Assembly: GCA_034440615.1 (NCBI GenBank)
Contig: JAOTOM010004870.1
Location: 310,001 to 374,000 of the forward strand
Length of the DNA: 64,000 nucleotides
DNA from: Ashinkailepas kermadecensis
Lineage: Eukaryota; Arthropoda; Thecostraca; Neolepadidae
Direction of reading: 5' to 3'
Part shown: piece after piece, positions 23,029-35,300 of the stretch
Layout of the letters: each line of letters begins with the position of its first letter
Position numbering within the stretch: position 1 is the stretch's first letter
Made by a program: the position numbers and the translations under genes
Notes under the pieces: generated by a model
The model's input: the letters and a program-made list of their open reading frames with translations, nothing else
Told to the model about the DNA's origin: nothing
Databases searched by the model: none

Positions 23029-23230
23029 TCAGTCCGGACGAACGGGGGCAGAGTCTAGACGAGTGTAGTCGGCTCGAGAAGCTCGTGCGTGCTGTGGCGA
23101 CCAGAGACAGCTGGTTAGAAAACGTGCAGTGAAACAAGCATAGCGTAACCATGCCGACGGTTCGGGGCCGGGTAATTTGATCGTCCGGTGGTAATGCGAT
23201 GACAAGCTGACTTTCCAGATGAACGGCTGA

Positions 23231-23288
23231 CTTATATGGCGCCGGCCACCGCCCCGGGTCGCGCTGTGACCGCGGAGCCGTGACGTCA
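23231..23288 (-). promoter_or_regulatory. Orphan cuticle-gene promoter
   Basis: Minus-strand ATATAAG at 23,237-23,231 and TGACGTCA at 23,281-23,288, as in unit 2. The initiator, exon 1, intron, coding exon and proximal 3' flank are deleted immediately downstream. If active it would transcribe the region of the twin CREs. Confidence 0.6.
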
Positions 23289-24455
23289 CCACCGCAGGCC
23301 ACACCCCTGTCTTGCATGGCTGGTGTCTGAAGAGCGTACGCGAGTACTGACCATGGACAGCAAATTGCGTGCACATAGCATAACGGAGCGCTGTGTTGAG
23401 CGGTGTTTTGTTCCTGATTGGCATCAACCTTCCATTATCCGGAAACCTTCCACTTTCCGGATTCAGTCGATCACTTTGCAAGGCAGCTGGCGTCCAGTGT
23501 GTATTGCCACACATCAGCATCAAGGTGCCACTGGCATCACCCAGACTGCCCGGTCAAACGGACTTGGACGCTAGGACGGGCACATCGAATGGAAATCAAC
23601 ACGCCGTCGTGCCATGCCTTCCCCCCCCCCCCTCCCGCCCCTCTTCCCCCCGTCCAGACGTGTTGCGACGACGTGTCTGGTGAACTGGTGCCGCATACCG
23701 GGGCAGCGGGTTTGTTGATTCACAAATCGATGCCATAGCTCTGCATGGCTACCCAGCGGCCTTGGAAAAGCTAACTTTAAGGTGTTTGGTCTGTCAACAA
23801 GTTCACACTGCTCCAGCTACTCAAGCACGGAACTACGCTATAGTTTAATCTACTACATCCATTGTTTACGTTGAAAAGATGTGAAGCCAGTGTGCATCTA
23901 ACTATTTTAATGCATTGTTTTTAGGATCCTTAGACATTGTAAGTAAGGGGTGGAGCAAAACAAGATGAAAGAGCATGCTTGATAGAAAATAATGCTGTGT
24001 TCGAATGCCTTGAATATGTCACATGACCTGAGTTTTCTAAACCATAAATTGCTCCGAAAAAAAAGATCCGTTCCATGCTATCGGGAATGGGATGCTTTGC
24101 CTGTATTGTTCATACGACCATGAGTCAGTGCGCCTGGAAACCCCAATGGACAACAGCCTGTGTGATTGGAAGATACGCAATGAAACTGTACTATTATACG
24201 ACTCGCCAAATTGTCATCATGACTTTCTTCGAATGCTGGCTGACTAAAACAAAAATGACTTAGCCTATGCCTCAAAAATGGTTGTTTTGGCCAAGCTGCC
24301 AGGTAAATAGATAAATGAGGTCTTCAATAACGAGACGACAGGAAAAGCCGTAGATGAATACATGTCGAAGATAATTGGCTCAAGAAAACATGTTGGTATT
24401 ATTTGTAAATGTGCCTAATGCACATTCCCTAACCATTCCTGTTAAGAGAGGAGCA

Positions 24456-26325
24456 TTTTTTTTGTGTCGTCCCCATACCAGATGCAGCAGCAGCCTATCC
24501 TAATTTGGCTGTATGCACCTTCATTGGGTCTTTCAGTGTGTGGCTTCCCTAGGTGAGCTGCCCATAGATCAGGACAGCCAACCTATGGGTGCCTCGGGAT
24601 GCAAGCAAGAGATACAACAGAATGTGATCATACCAATACTATTACCATCCCTTCTGTATTTTCTTTTTCTTTTTGCATATAGACTACCACCAATTAGTAG
24701 AAAGGAAATGAGACCCCGGGAAAACCATGGGCAGGTAGCAAGCTAGTAGCGCCCACGGAATTCCCAGGGTGACAAGTTGACATGTTAGGGGAGTACAAAA
24801 AAGATGAAAGCATTCAGACGAAGATAACTCATGCAGAATATGCATGGGTGAATACGAACCTAACAGAATCCTCCATCACAAAAAGAAACAAAAAACAAAA
24901 CGAAACAAAAACAAAAAACCCATTCATTCACGCACATCATACTTTTCTGTGTTGCCTTATATTACCAGTGACGTTCTCTATGGCAAGGTATAACTTTAAA
25001 AAGTTATCTATATGAGTTACATGAACTAGATTCAGTCTTCAGTTCTCGTTTGATATGTATAATTCCATAAAGTAATGTCTAAGGCTTTTCTTTAGCACAT
25101 TTTTGTTCCTTGGCACCTGTTCTATTCTGGGAAATTTTTGGCAAATTACACTATTCCAGGATTTTGGTGCAGAGTATGTAATAGCAAACAGCCTATATTG
25201 TCGATAAGTAAATGGTATAGAGAAATGTTGAATGATTCTTGTATTAGTAGGTGTTGCATATTGAAAGAAGTCAGCCATAGCACATGGCAATGTGTCATGT
25301 ACAAATTTGTGCAATATTAATATGTTTTGTTCCTGCACCACATCAGTGAACTTCAATATGTTGTACTTGATAAATAACTCATTTGTAGGTTATGTATAAT
25401 GTTTATAATCAATAATACGTAATGGACGTTTCTGGGATTTTATAATTTGGTCTAATCTTGTGGGATAATTATTACCCCAAATCACCGCACAATAATTTAT
25501 ATAGGGGAAGGATTAAAGAGTTATAGAAGTACTTCAGTTCTCGACTTGTAATGAAATATTTTGCCCTCCCCATAATACCCAAGTTTCTACTAATGATGGC
25601 TGTGACATAATCAATGTGCCCATGCCAAGTCAATTTTTCATCAAGCGCTATGCCAAGATACTTGATTTGTTGCTTTCTGTTCACTTTTTCCAAATTGATC
25701 ACTATATATATTGTATTGCTGGGAGTTCCAGAATATATTTCATAATTTGTCTTTGTTACATTTAGAGATAACCTATTTGCTTTTAACCATGATGTTAGCT
25801 CAGGCACAATGCCATTCATTTTATTCTGTAATTAATCTATATATCTAGCCTTGACAAGAATAGCTGTGTCATCAGCAAACAAGTACATATTTGCTTGTTT
25901 TAGAATTCTGGCCAAGTCATTGATATAAATGATAAATAATAATGATGCTAGAATGGAGCCTTGAGGAACACCCATAGAAATTAACTCTGGTTCAGATAAC
26001 ATGTCATATACTTGAGTTTCCTGATATCTATTTGTAAGATATGATTCTAATATCCTAAGTAGGGGACCTTCAACTCCAATGCACTGTAATTTCCTAACTA
26101 GTATGTCTGTGCTAACTGTGTCAAAGGCATTTTTTAAATCAATATATAAGCCACACAAAATATCTCCATTTTCAATGGACTTCGTAATTTCATTATATAA
26201 ATGCATAATGGGCATGTATGTGGTATGATTTCTTCTGAAGCCAAATTGAAAAGGGCTTACTTAGTACATCGTTTAGTTCCAAATATGATGAAAGATAGGG
26301 GTGTAATATTTTTTCCAAAATTTTC
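24456..26325 (-). mobile_element. 5'-truncated Jockey/CR1-group LINE
   Basis: Minus-strand element inserted in the unit 3 C block; the uninterrupted site is at about 12,395. The 3' end is a T-run at 24,456-24,463 (poly-A on the element strand). The 5' end lies inside the RT at SKILEK. The interrupted frame includes QFGFRRNHTTYMPI, LYIDLKNAFDTV, GVPQGSILASLLF and FADDTA, then the C-terminal domain down to 25,039 (APKSWNSVICQKFPRIEQVP). Frame changes occur near 26,215, 25,830 and 25,490. Protein similarity to the unit 1 LINE is clear but the two are not recent copies. Confidence 0.88.
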
Positions 26326-26705
26326 GACCGGTACTATCTAATCAGACGGAGCATATACAACAACGGGAATTTTCAGCTAAGAAACACCCTAATGTGTATG
26401 GTTGGCAAAGACAACGACAGGCGCCCCGCAAGGCTTTACTGGTCGGGGAGGTGCTTTCCAATAATTATTGGTTGAGCTCAATTTATGAGGGGAAAGAACT
26501 CGGAACTTGGCATGGGACGCGGAAAAAGTATGTACGAAATCAGCAAGTTCACTGAACTTGCTCCACAAAACCCGGAAATCGCTAGCAAGTAACTGGTACC
26601 GAATATCAGGCCCTTCCCATGGGGGGCCAGTATTTCAGACCAGTGTTTTGTGCTTCACCAGGACATGTGTACTGTATACTTATGCGTCCTTGCTTCCGTT
26701 TTCAG

Positions 26706-26743
26706 TCAGTTCCAAGAGGCCTGAGGACGTGGATGTTACAGCC
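26706..26743 (+). other. Exon-like segment A, unit 4
   Basis: Acceptor CTTCCGTTTTCAG, donor GTAAGT, coding SSKRPEDVDVTA. The 38-nt length and phase allow in-frame joining to segment B (ELHRLLFPDMSN). Confidence 0.4.
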
Positions 26744-27308
26744 GTAAGTAAATAAGTGTGCCAATCCGGACAATTCGGTTTGGGTGTCAAACACAATTCG
26801 GTCTGGCTTTCAACGGGAACGTAAATGGCAAATGTTCCCCCAAGCTTGTTTCTGCCTTCGTTAATTTTATCAACCATGTGTTGTAGGATTTTGTACATTA
26901 TTTGAATGGAACAATACATGAAGGCAATGGGCGTACCCAATTTGATAGGTACGTATACCACACAGGGTCCCATCTTAAACTTTGAAGTTATTGGTGGCAC
27001 ATCTAACATTGGGGGGGGGGGGGCAATTAACCTTCCAAAAGCGTACAAAGCTGCACCACGGTATCCAACAGACACGTGGCATTATATCTGTTCACAGTTA
27101 ACTTCACGTCCTGTTGGCCGGTCGGGAGCGGGATGCACTGGTATGGTGTAAATTGAGTGTCACTTCACACAACTGGTATGGTGTGAATTGAGCGCCACGT
27201 AATGTCCCGCAGACGGCTGCGGCGCCGACGTCATGTTCGCATTTGTACGTTTCCCGGCACTTTGACTTTTGCACCAGCTGCACAGTCCAACTGTCAGAGT
27301 GGCGGCGG

Positions 27309-30300
27309 CGACTCGGGATCGACTGTGCGCCGTTGCACCAATCCCGTTGGCGACTCGGGATCGACTGTGCGCCGTTGCACCAGTCCCGTTGTCGACTCGG
27401 GATCGACTGTGCGCCGTTGCACCAGTCCCGTTGTCGACTCGGGATCGACTGTGCGCCGTTGCACCAGTCCCGTTGTCGACTCGGGATCGACTGTGCGCCG
27501 TTGCACCAGTCCCGTTGTCGACTCGGGATCGACTGTGCGCCGTTGCACCAGTCCCGTTGTCGACTCGGGATCGACTGTGCGCCGTTGCACCAGTCCCGTT
27601 GTCGACTCGGGATCGACTGTGCGCCGTTGCACCAGTCCCGTTGTCGACTCGGGATCGACTGTGCGCCGTTGCACCAGTCCCGTTGTCGACTCGGGATCGA
27701 CTGTGCGCCGTTGCACCAGTCCCGTTGTCGACTCGGGATCGACTGTGCGCCGTTGCACCAGTCCCGTTGTCGACTCGGGATCGACTGTGCGCCGTTGCAC
27801 CAGTCCAGTTGTCGACTCGGGATCGACTGTGCGCCGTTGCACCAGTCCCGTTGTCGACTTGGGATCGACTGTGCGCCGTTGCACCAGTCCCGTTGTCGAC
27901 TCGGGATCGACTGTGCGCCGTTGCACCAGTCCCGTTGTCGACTCGGGATCGACTGTGCGCCGTTGCACCAGTCCCGTTGTCGACTCGGGATCGACTGTGC
28001 GCCGTTGCACCAGTCCCGTTGTCGACTCGGGATCGACTGTGCGCCGTTGCACCAGTCCCGTTGTCGACTCGGGATCGACTGTGCGCCGTTGCACCAGTCC
28101 CGTTGTCGACTCGGGATCGACTGTGCGCCGTTGCACCAGTCCCGTTGTCGACTCGGGATCGACTGTGCGCCGTTGCACCAGTCCCGTTGTCGACTCGGGA
28201 TCGACTGTGCGCCGTTGCACCAGTCCCGTTGTCGACTCGGGATCGACTGTGCGCCGTTGCACCAGTCCCGTTGTCGACTCGGGATCGACTGTGCGCCGTT
28301 GCACCAGTCCCGTTGTCGACTCGGGATCGACTGTGCGCCGTTGCACCAGTCCCGTTGTCGACTCGGGATCGACTGTGCGCCGTTGCACCAGTCCCGTTGT
28401 CGACTCGGGATCGACTGTGCGCCGTTGCACCAGTCCCGTTGTCGACTCGGGATCGACTGTGCGCCGTTGCACCAGTCCCGTTGTCGACTCGGGATCGACT
28501 GTGCGCCGTTGCACCAGTCCCGTTGTCGACTCGGGATCGACTGTGCGCCGTTGCACCAGTCCCGTTGTCGACTCGGGATCGACTGTGCGCCGTTGCACCA
28601 GTCCCGTTGTCGACTCGGGATCGACTGTGCGCCGTTGCACCAGTCCCGTTGTCGACTCGGGATCGACTGTGCGCCGTTGCACCAGTCCCGTTGTCGACTC
28701 GGGATCGACTGTGCGCCGTTGCACCAGTCCCGTTGTCGACTCGGGATCGACTGTGCGCCGTTGCACCAGTCCCGTTGTCGACTCGGGATCGACTGTGCGC
28801 CGTTGCACCAGTCCCGTTGTCGACTCGGGATCGACTGTGCGCCGTTGCACCAGTCCCGTTGTCGACTCGGGATCGACTGTGCGCCGTTGCACCAGTCCCG
28901 TTGGCGACTCGGGATCGACTGTGCGCCGTTGCACCAGTCCCGTTGTCGACTCGGGATCGACTGTGCGCCGTTGCACCAGTCCCGTTGTCGACTCGGGATC
29001 GACGGTGCGCCGTTGCACCAGTCCCGTTGTCGACTCGGGATCGACTGTGCGCCGTTGCACCAGTCCCGTTGTCGACTCGGGATCGACTGTGCGCCGTTGT
29101 ACCAGTCCCGTTGTCGACTCGGGATCGACTGTGCGCCGTTGCACCAGTCCCGTTGGCGACTCGGGATCGACTGTGCGCCGTTGCACCAGTCCCGTTGTCG
29201 ACTCGGGATCGACTGTGCGCCGTTGCACCAGTCCCGTTGTCGACTCGGGATCGACGGTGCGCCGTTGCACCAGTCCCGTTGTCGACTCGGGATCGACTGT
29301 GCGCCGTTGTACCAGTCCCGTTGTCGACTCGGGATCGACTGTGCGCCGTTGCACCAGTCCCGTTGTCGACTCGGGATCGACTGTGCGCCGTTGCACCAGT
29401 CCCGTTGTCGACTCGGGATCGACTGTGCGCCGTTGTACCAGTCCCGTTGTCGACTCGGGATCGACTGTGCGCCGTTGCACCAGTCCCGTTGTCGACTCGG
29501 GATCGACTGTGCGCCGTTGTACCAGTCCCGTTGTCGACTCGGGATCGACTGTGCGCCGTTGCACCAGTCCCGTTGTCGACTCGGGATCGACTGTGCGCCG
29601 TTGCACCAGTCCCGTTGTCGACTCGGGATCGACTGTGCGCCGTTGCACCAGTCCCGTTGTCGACTCGGGATCGACTGTGCGCCGTTGCACCAGTCCCGTT
29701 GGCGACTCGGGATCGACTGTGCGCCGTTGTACCAGTCCCGTTGTCGACTCGGGATCGACTGTGCGCCGTTGCACCAGTCCCGTTGTCGACTCGGGATCGC
29801 CTGTGCGCCGTTGCACCAGTCCCGTTGTCGACTCGGGATCGACTGTTCGCCGTTGCACCAGTCCCGTTGTCGACTCGGGATCGACTGTGCGCCGTTGCAC
29901 CAGTCCCGTTGTCGACTCGGGATCGACTGTGCGCCGTTGCACCAGTCCCGTTGTCGACTCGGGATCGACTGTGCGCCGTTGCACCAGTCCCGTTGTCGAC
30001 TCGGGATCGACTGTGCGCCGTTGCACCAGTCCCGTTGTCGACTCGGGATCGACTGTGCGCCGTTGCACCAGTCCCGTTGTCGACTCGGGATCGACTGTGC
30101 GCCGTTGCACCAGTCCCGTTGTCGACTCGGGATCGACTGTGCGCCGTTGCACCAGTCCCGTTGTCGACTCGGGATCGACTGTGCGCCGTTGCACCAGTCC
30201 CGTTGTCGACTCGTGATCGACTGTGCGCCGTTGTACCAGTCCCGTTGTCGACTCGGGATCGACTGTGCGCCGTTGCACCAGTCCCGTTGTCGACTCGGGA

Positions 30301-30416
30301 TCGACTGTGCGCCGTTGCACCAGTCCCGTTGTCGACTCGGGATCGACTGTGCGCCGTTGCACCAGTCCCGTTGTCGACTCGGGATCGACTGTGCGCCGTT
30401 GCACCAGTCCCGTTGC
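27309..30416. repeat. 42-bp minisatellite, 74 units
   Basis: Perfectly in-register head-to-tail array: the first unit starts at 27,309 and the 74th at 30,375, exactly 73 x 42 bp apart, so there is no net indel across 3.1 kb. The consensus contains GTCGA-CTCGGGA-TCGAC, a potential 5-bp stem with 7-nt loop, followed by CTGTGCGCCGTTGCACCAGTCC. Because 42 is a multiple of 3 and the unit lacks stops in most frames, five frames are open for 1,004-1,122 codons (14-residue units such as RLGIDCAPLHQSRC or VDNGTGATAHSRSR). Variants (TTGGCGAC, GACGGTGC, GTTGTACC) cluster in the second half. No promoter or homologue supports a protein. Confidence 0.97.
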
Positions 30417-30475
30417 CGTTGCACCAGTCCCGTTGCCGTTGCACCAGTCCCGTTGCCGTTGCACCAATCCCGTTG
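30396..30475. repeat. 20-bp derivative repeat at the array end
   Basis: Four copies of CCGTTGCACCAGTCCCGTTG, a fragment of the 42-bp unit, end the array before TCGTCAGAAGATTTC. The last has CAATCC, as in units 2 and 3, marking the original 3' boundary. Confidence 0.92.
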
Positions 30476-30940
30476 TCGTCAGAAGATTTCAACGAGTTCT
30501 TAGCGTAGGTTCTGTTTGTTATTTGCATTGCTGTCGGTCTGTTATCGACGCACTCCAGTGGAGCTCTATTTCTAGCATGTGATCACTCATCACATGCTGT
30601 GATAAGTGATAAAGCACTATCTAGCATGTAATCGTGTGCTGTTGATAATTCTGCTTTATACTGCACTTTTTGGCCGGGGGTGGGGTGGGGGCTGCATATA
30701 TTCTGCTATTTTAATTTAGAAGAATAATAATTTTATCTTCCTATTTCATTCACAATTCACCACTCCCGAATGTGAAACTAGGGTTTGCATTAATTGTTCC
30801 AAATGGATAATTTGGAGCTTCTACACATGCCATTTTGTATCTTCCCACCAACACCCTGGAATAAATTGAACTTTGGGACGTTTGTTGGACCCCTTTGAAT
30901 CTGCTTTGTTGAAAATGTTGGTTTTTGGTCTCTTTTTCAG

Positions 30941-31014
30941 GAGCTTCACCGACTTCTCTTCCCTGACATGTCGAACGTCAAGAGAACGATGCTGAGGATG
31001 ATGAAGCACGAAAG
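30941..31014 (+). other. Exon-like segment B, unit 4
   Basis: 74 nt with the best signals of the four copies: acceptor TCTCTTTTTCAG and donor GTGAGT. It reads ELHRLLFPDMSN then VKRTMLRMMKHER. Confidence 0.4.
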
Positions 31015-31599
31015 GTGAGTGCCTGCGTTGACGTGACTCTACACCTGTTGACAGTGATGGAGTCAGAATTATCTTAAGGGGGGAGGGGAGGGATCCACGA
31101 AAACAAGACGTGAAAAAATTGAGAAGGCTTTCGGCCCACTTTGCGCGACTAATCTTCATCCTTCACGTTTGCTTATTTTATCGAAAACGCGTGTCTTGGG
31201 AATGTTTTCACGTATCCTGAAACTAGATTTAATGTTGAAAGCAAGCTGCATGTCTCTCGTATTGCAGATAAATTGTTCGATTTCTAACCTCCTGCTGAAA
31301 CCAACCGTGCACACCATTAAGGACAATGGGACTATCGCGGCAAAACTCTGGATAAGATCGCAAATTAGCGTCTCCAACCCCCCTGTTGTCGGACCTGATA
31401 ATATCCACGTGTCATGTCTGTAAATAAAATCCTATGCCTGCCACTCGCTACAGTTGCAAGTATTATGTCGTATTAACAAGGACCCACAACCATGCTGGTG
31501 TGCTAAAAGTCCTAGAAGTAGCTCAATACATAGCTTAAGCATAGACAGTGCCCCTACCCGCTCCCGAGAGGATTTCAGCCGAGGAAGCCCAAAATAAGG

Positions 31600-31715
31600 T
31601 AACTCAACCTAACCTAACCTAGGCTATCCTATCCTATCATATTATAACCTAACCTAATCTAATATGACTTGACCTGACCTAAGCAGACCTTATTTGATCT
31701 GACCTATCCTGCCAT
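31600..31715. repeat. CCTAACCT-rich patch, unit 4
   Basis: Near-identical to 14,300-14,420 in unit 2. Confidence 0.7.
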
Positions 31716-32341
31716 TTCCAAACTTCATTTCCATACTCCCTATAACACAGGTGTAATTCCCAGTATATAGGGTAAGTCACACTCACCTACAACATATTTC
31801 CCACGTTAGCTTGGCTGGCAATACGTGTGAATGCATAGTTTTCGACCGACGAAGTTGGCTGCAGCAAACCCAGCGATCCATCAATATAATTAGCCGACTA
31901 AGAAGGCCGAAAATGATGTTTGTCACTGTTTCAAGGCAGTATTGATTGTAGGTGTTTTCGTATTTTTCATTTTTCGTATTAATCGTAGTATTTTCGATTG
32001 AAAAAAAATCTCGAAATATCGTGGGAATAACAACATTTAGCGTTATGCTTGCCCACTACTTTTCGTCCAAAATGGGGCCTGACCGAGATGTTGATGGGGT
32101 GCGAAGCAGCGGCTGTTTTACCGGCCATGACACTTGTCGCTCTCGTCACGATGGCTGACCACTGGCATGCGGCAGGTGTCGATGGTCAATGGGAAATGTG
32201 TAGCCGATACATGGCATGGAGTAATGCAGGGAACGGCGTATAGTCACTTATAGGCGTCTTCCAACACCAGATAGAATCGTGAAAAACGATGAAAAATGCT
32301 GCTTTTTATTTACACCAAGTTGGTGCACAATAATGGTCATA

Positions 32342-35300
32342 TTCTCGGTAGGGGACATACTAGTGTTAGAAGCGGACATCCGTTCTGCGCATGCACAATT
32401 TCTTGTGAAAATATTCTTGATTCGGTGGGCATAGTGGCGCTTTTGGGGCAATCATCGGCGCATGACAGATTGTTTACGTTTTCGCCCCAGAATGAAGGTT
32501 GATGGCATCATATTCATTTTGCTGTAGGCTAGATAATATGGAAGTATGACCACTTCAGTCTAAAACAATAACGTTTATGAGTTACACCTTTGATACTGAT
32601 GACATTAGCTCTATCAGCATTTGCGGATGGAAACAGGGATACAAGCCTTGTAATATTGCATGTGCTTTCACAGCGGTGGATGCCTGAGGGAGAAATGTAC
32701 CTGGCCATGTGTTTTATATTATATTAAATTTTCCAACTGTCAAATAATATAGTCAGAAATTTCCCCAAATATCACACCATCTCAGAATCATTACAGAAAT
32801 GTTTGAACATTCAAAATTGACCATACGTATTATCAACCTGGGGATAGCCACCATTCATCCTACAATCCCAGTATTTGAATGTAAGTTTGTTGGATAAGCA
32901 TTCCCCATCTGGATACCTACATGTTCATGTTCTGAAGCCGTGTTCAGATTTGTTTGATTTGGATGCCACATGCGAATGATGTGCCCAAGCTTGTCCTTTG
33001 TTTTGCAAAATTGTGGCAATATACCTACACACCATGGTGAGATTTAATAGAAATAATTTGCTGAAAGAAGGCAAAAATTCCAGTATTGCTGTGCTTTAAG
33101 GTATTCACAGCACATGTCTTGCACGTATTTTAACTCCATAAAGAAAACAGGGATATGTTTTGTTAGCTTCAGTTATATTAGGTTTTTTATGTGGAAAGTT
33201 CTGCAGGTTATTTTGTCATTTGTTTTTGGATGACCAATAATGTCTTCCATAAATGCTTACATTCCATGAGGCAGGCAATAAATGGGCTTTGAGTCGGGTA
33301 ATATTCTAAGAAAATGACATTAGGAAAGAAAGGGGAACATAACTTAACCTAACACAGCCTAACCTCGTGTCAGAATAAATAATCCTAAAAGATAAATCAC
33401 CAATGCAGTTTATGTGCCCTAAAGCCAAAATCATCTTAAACATGCTATTAACAAAATGGTATTATTGCAGTTTAAGGTAACCATGACAAGTTGTACACAC
33501 ATTTCACCTCCATGAAGCATGCAGTTTTCTTCAAAAACTGTTCAGGCTAGGTTAGCTAGGTTAGGTTTTTTTAACCTGAAAATGTTTGCCAATAAAGTTG
33601 TTCAGAAATTTTATGTTTAAAAAGATTCCTTTCTTGCATGGAAGATTAGGCTAAATTATATTTGGTTATGTTAATTTTTTTTCCCTATTTTAAATGTTAC
33701 TTGCTGAATATTATGTTATATGATATATTGCTGAACTCAGCACCCCCTTTCTGGCTTGTATTTCGCATCCTGACTGAAAAGCATGCATTTGCAGAGGAAA
33801 TAAGTGGTCACATCATGTTAATCACCTTCATAACCATTGCACTGCAAAAATAATTTCCAAGATACAAGTATTTCCATAAATGCCAAGGCTACCCTTGATT
33901 ATTCTTTTCTGAACATTTTTTTTCCAATTTAAGAACCTAGCCTAACCTGTTATAGAAGAAAAAAGTGTTTTTTTTTAAACTTAAAAATCCATATTTTCCA
34001 AATTATCAAACTTAACCTAGCCAAACCTCATACATTTGTTTGCTTTATGGAGGTAAAGAGAGTGGTAGACTTCCCTTGTGAATATCTTAAAGTTAATAAA
34101 CTCAATTTTGGAGGAATCTTTCATCTCAAGGGCAGGTTAGGCTAGGTTTGGTTCGGCTGGGTTAGATTTTATTAATTTGGACAATCTTGAAAAAAACAAT
34201 GGTTTCATATTTTGCTTTTTCTTCATTTATTTCCCTAAAAAGGGAGATTAAACTTGGTTAGGTTACCTTAGGTTACATTATTGGGCTTGTTAGGTTGTAT
34301 GCTATTTAGGTTTTCTCAGGCTATGTTATGATAGCTCACTTTAACATACATTTTATGTTATATTATCTGAATCAAAGCACATGTTTGGTATTATTTTGCT
34401 TGTCAACTGAAGAGTAAGTATTTGCACAGGAATTAGTGGTCACATTATCTTAATCTTTGTAACAAACATTGCATTGGCAAAAATTCCAAGCATGTAAAAA
34501 TTACTCTAATGCACACATTTACCAACGTTTTGTCTTACAGTAACATATGAGTGGTCTGGGACAATGCAGTTTCACAGGTAGATGCCTGCAATCATGAACT
34601 GGTATGTATTTGGTGAAACATGGTCATGCATCTTTGGACAAAGGATCTATCTGCTGTGTTACAAAGTGATTTTGTGTTCAATGGAAATATAAACTTATTC
34701 TGTAAAATGTAGTTGAAAACTGGGGTATTTGACCAAATGAAAACACAAATCAAGAACTGTTTGGTATTCTTTGTTACATTGGCTTGAGATGTTTCAACCA
34801 GGTTCTGATCATTCATCCTCAAAACACTTAGAGCATATGTTATCATTTAACTCCATAGCTCATTGGTCCTGCTAATTAATTCACAAGGAATAAATACTCA
34901 AAAAATGCAAGTCACAGTACCTATGGTATGTATGATTATTGTAAATATGTATTTTCCTTTGAAGTAATTTTGTAACTCTTGGATTTTTTTTCACAATGTC
35001 ATAATTCGAAAGGTAGTTAGCATGATCTTACCACTCATTTCCTCTGCAGTTTTTGTTTCTCTATTGGCACACAAAGCAACACCAAAAAAGGAGCTTTGGG
35101 TTGGGTCATATAGCATACCAAATAATGTTAAGTAAAAGGAAAAAGCCACATAGTCTAGACTAACCTAGCCTAACTTCTAATGTAAGATAATAGTCTTGAA
35201 AGATGGCGAAAAAATCAAACAATTTTTCTTCTAAAACTTACCAAATTAAAAAACCTACTCTGACCAAACATAGATTAAGCTGCTTTTGAAGAACACAAGA

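Larger units (their letters stand above)
21668..26705. repeat. Duplicated C block, unit 3 copy (gene deleted, LINE inserted)
   Basis: Homologous to the other C blocks at both ends. The cuticle-like gene is missing: sequence equivalent to about 18,120-19,366 of unit 2 is replaced by GCTGA at 23,226-23,230. A LINE fragment interrupts it at 24,456-26,325. Homology resumes at GGTACTATCTAATCAGACGG and continues into unit 4. Confidence 0.9.
26706..32341. repeat. Duplicated A block, unit 4 copy (proximal part)
   Basis: From exon-like A through the 74-unit array, exon-like B, the CCTAACCT patch and the region equal to 14,700-15,020 of unit 2. It is cut at about 32,341 by the 3.9-kb insertion. Confidence 0.88.

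Noticed and set aside
27309..30416. CRISPR array
   Set aside because: The repeats are contiguous with no unique spacers, and the genome is eukaryotic.
10347..30416. Common origin of the 42-bp minisatellite and the 42-bp coding repeat of the cuticle-like genes
   Set aside because: Only the period and a short GCGCCGT word are shared; the units do not align, so the equal length is probably coincidence.
27104..30528. Giant proteins of 1,000-1,122 residues on both strands
   Set aside because: They are the six-frame shadow of a stop-free 42-bp repeat whose length is a multiple of three; the same site is a single unit in two paralogues.
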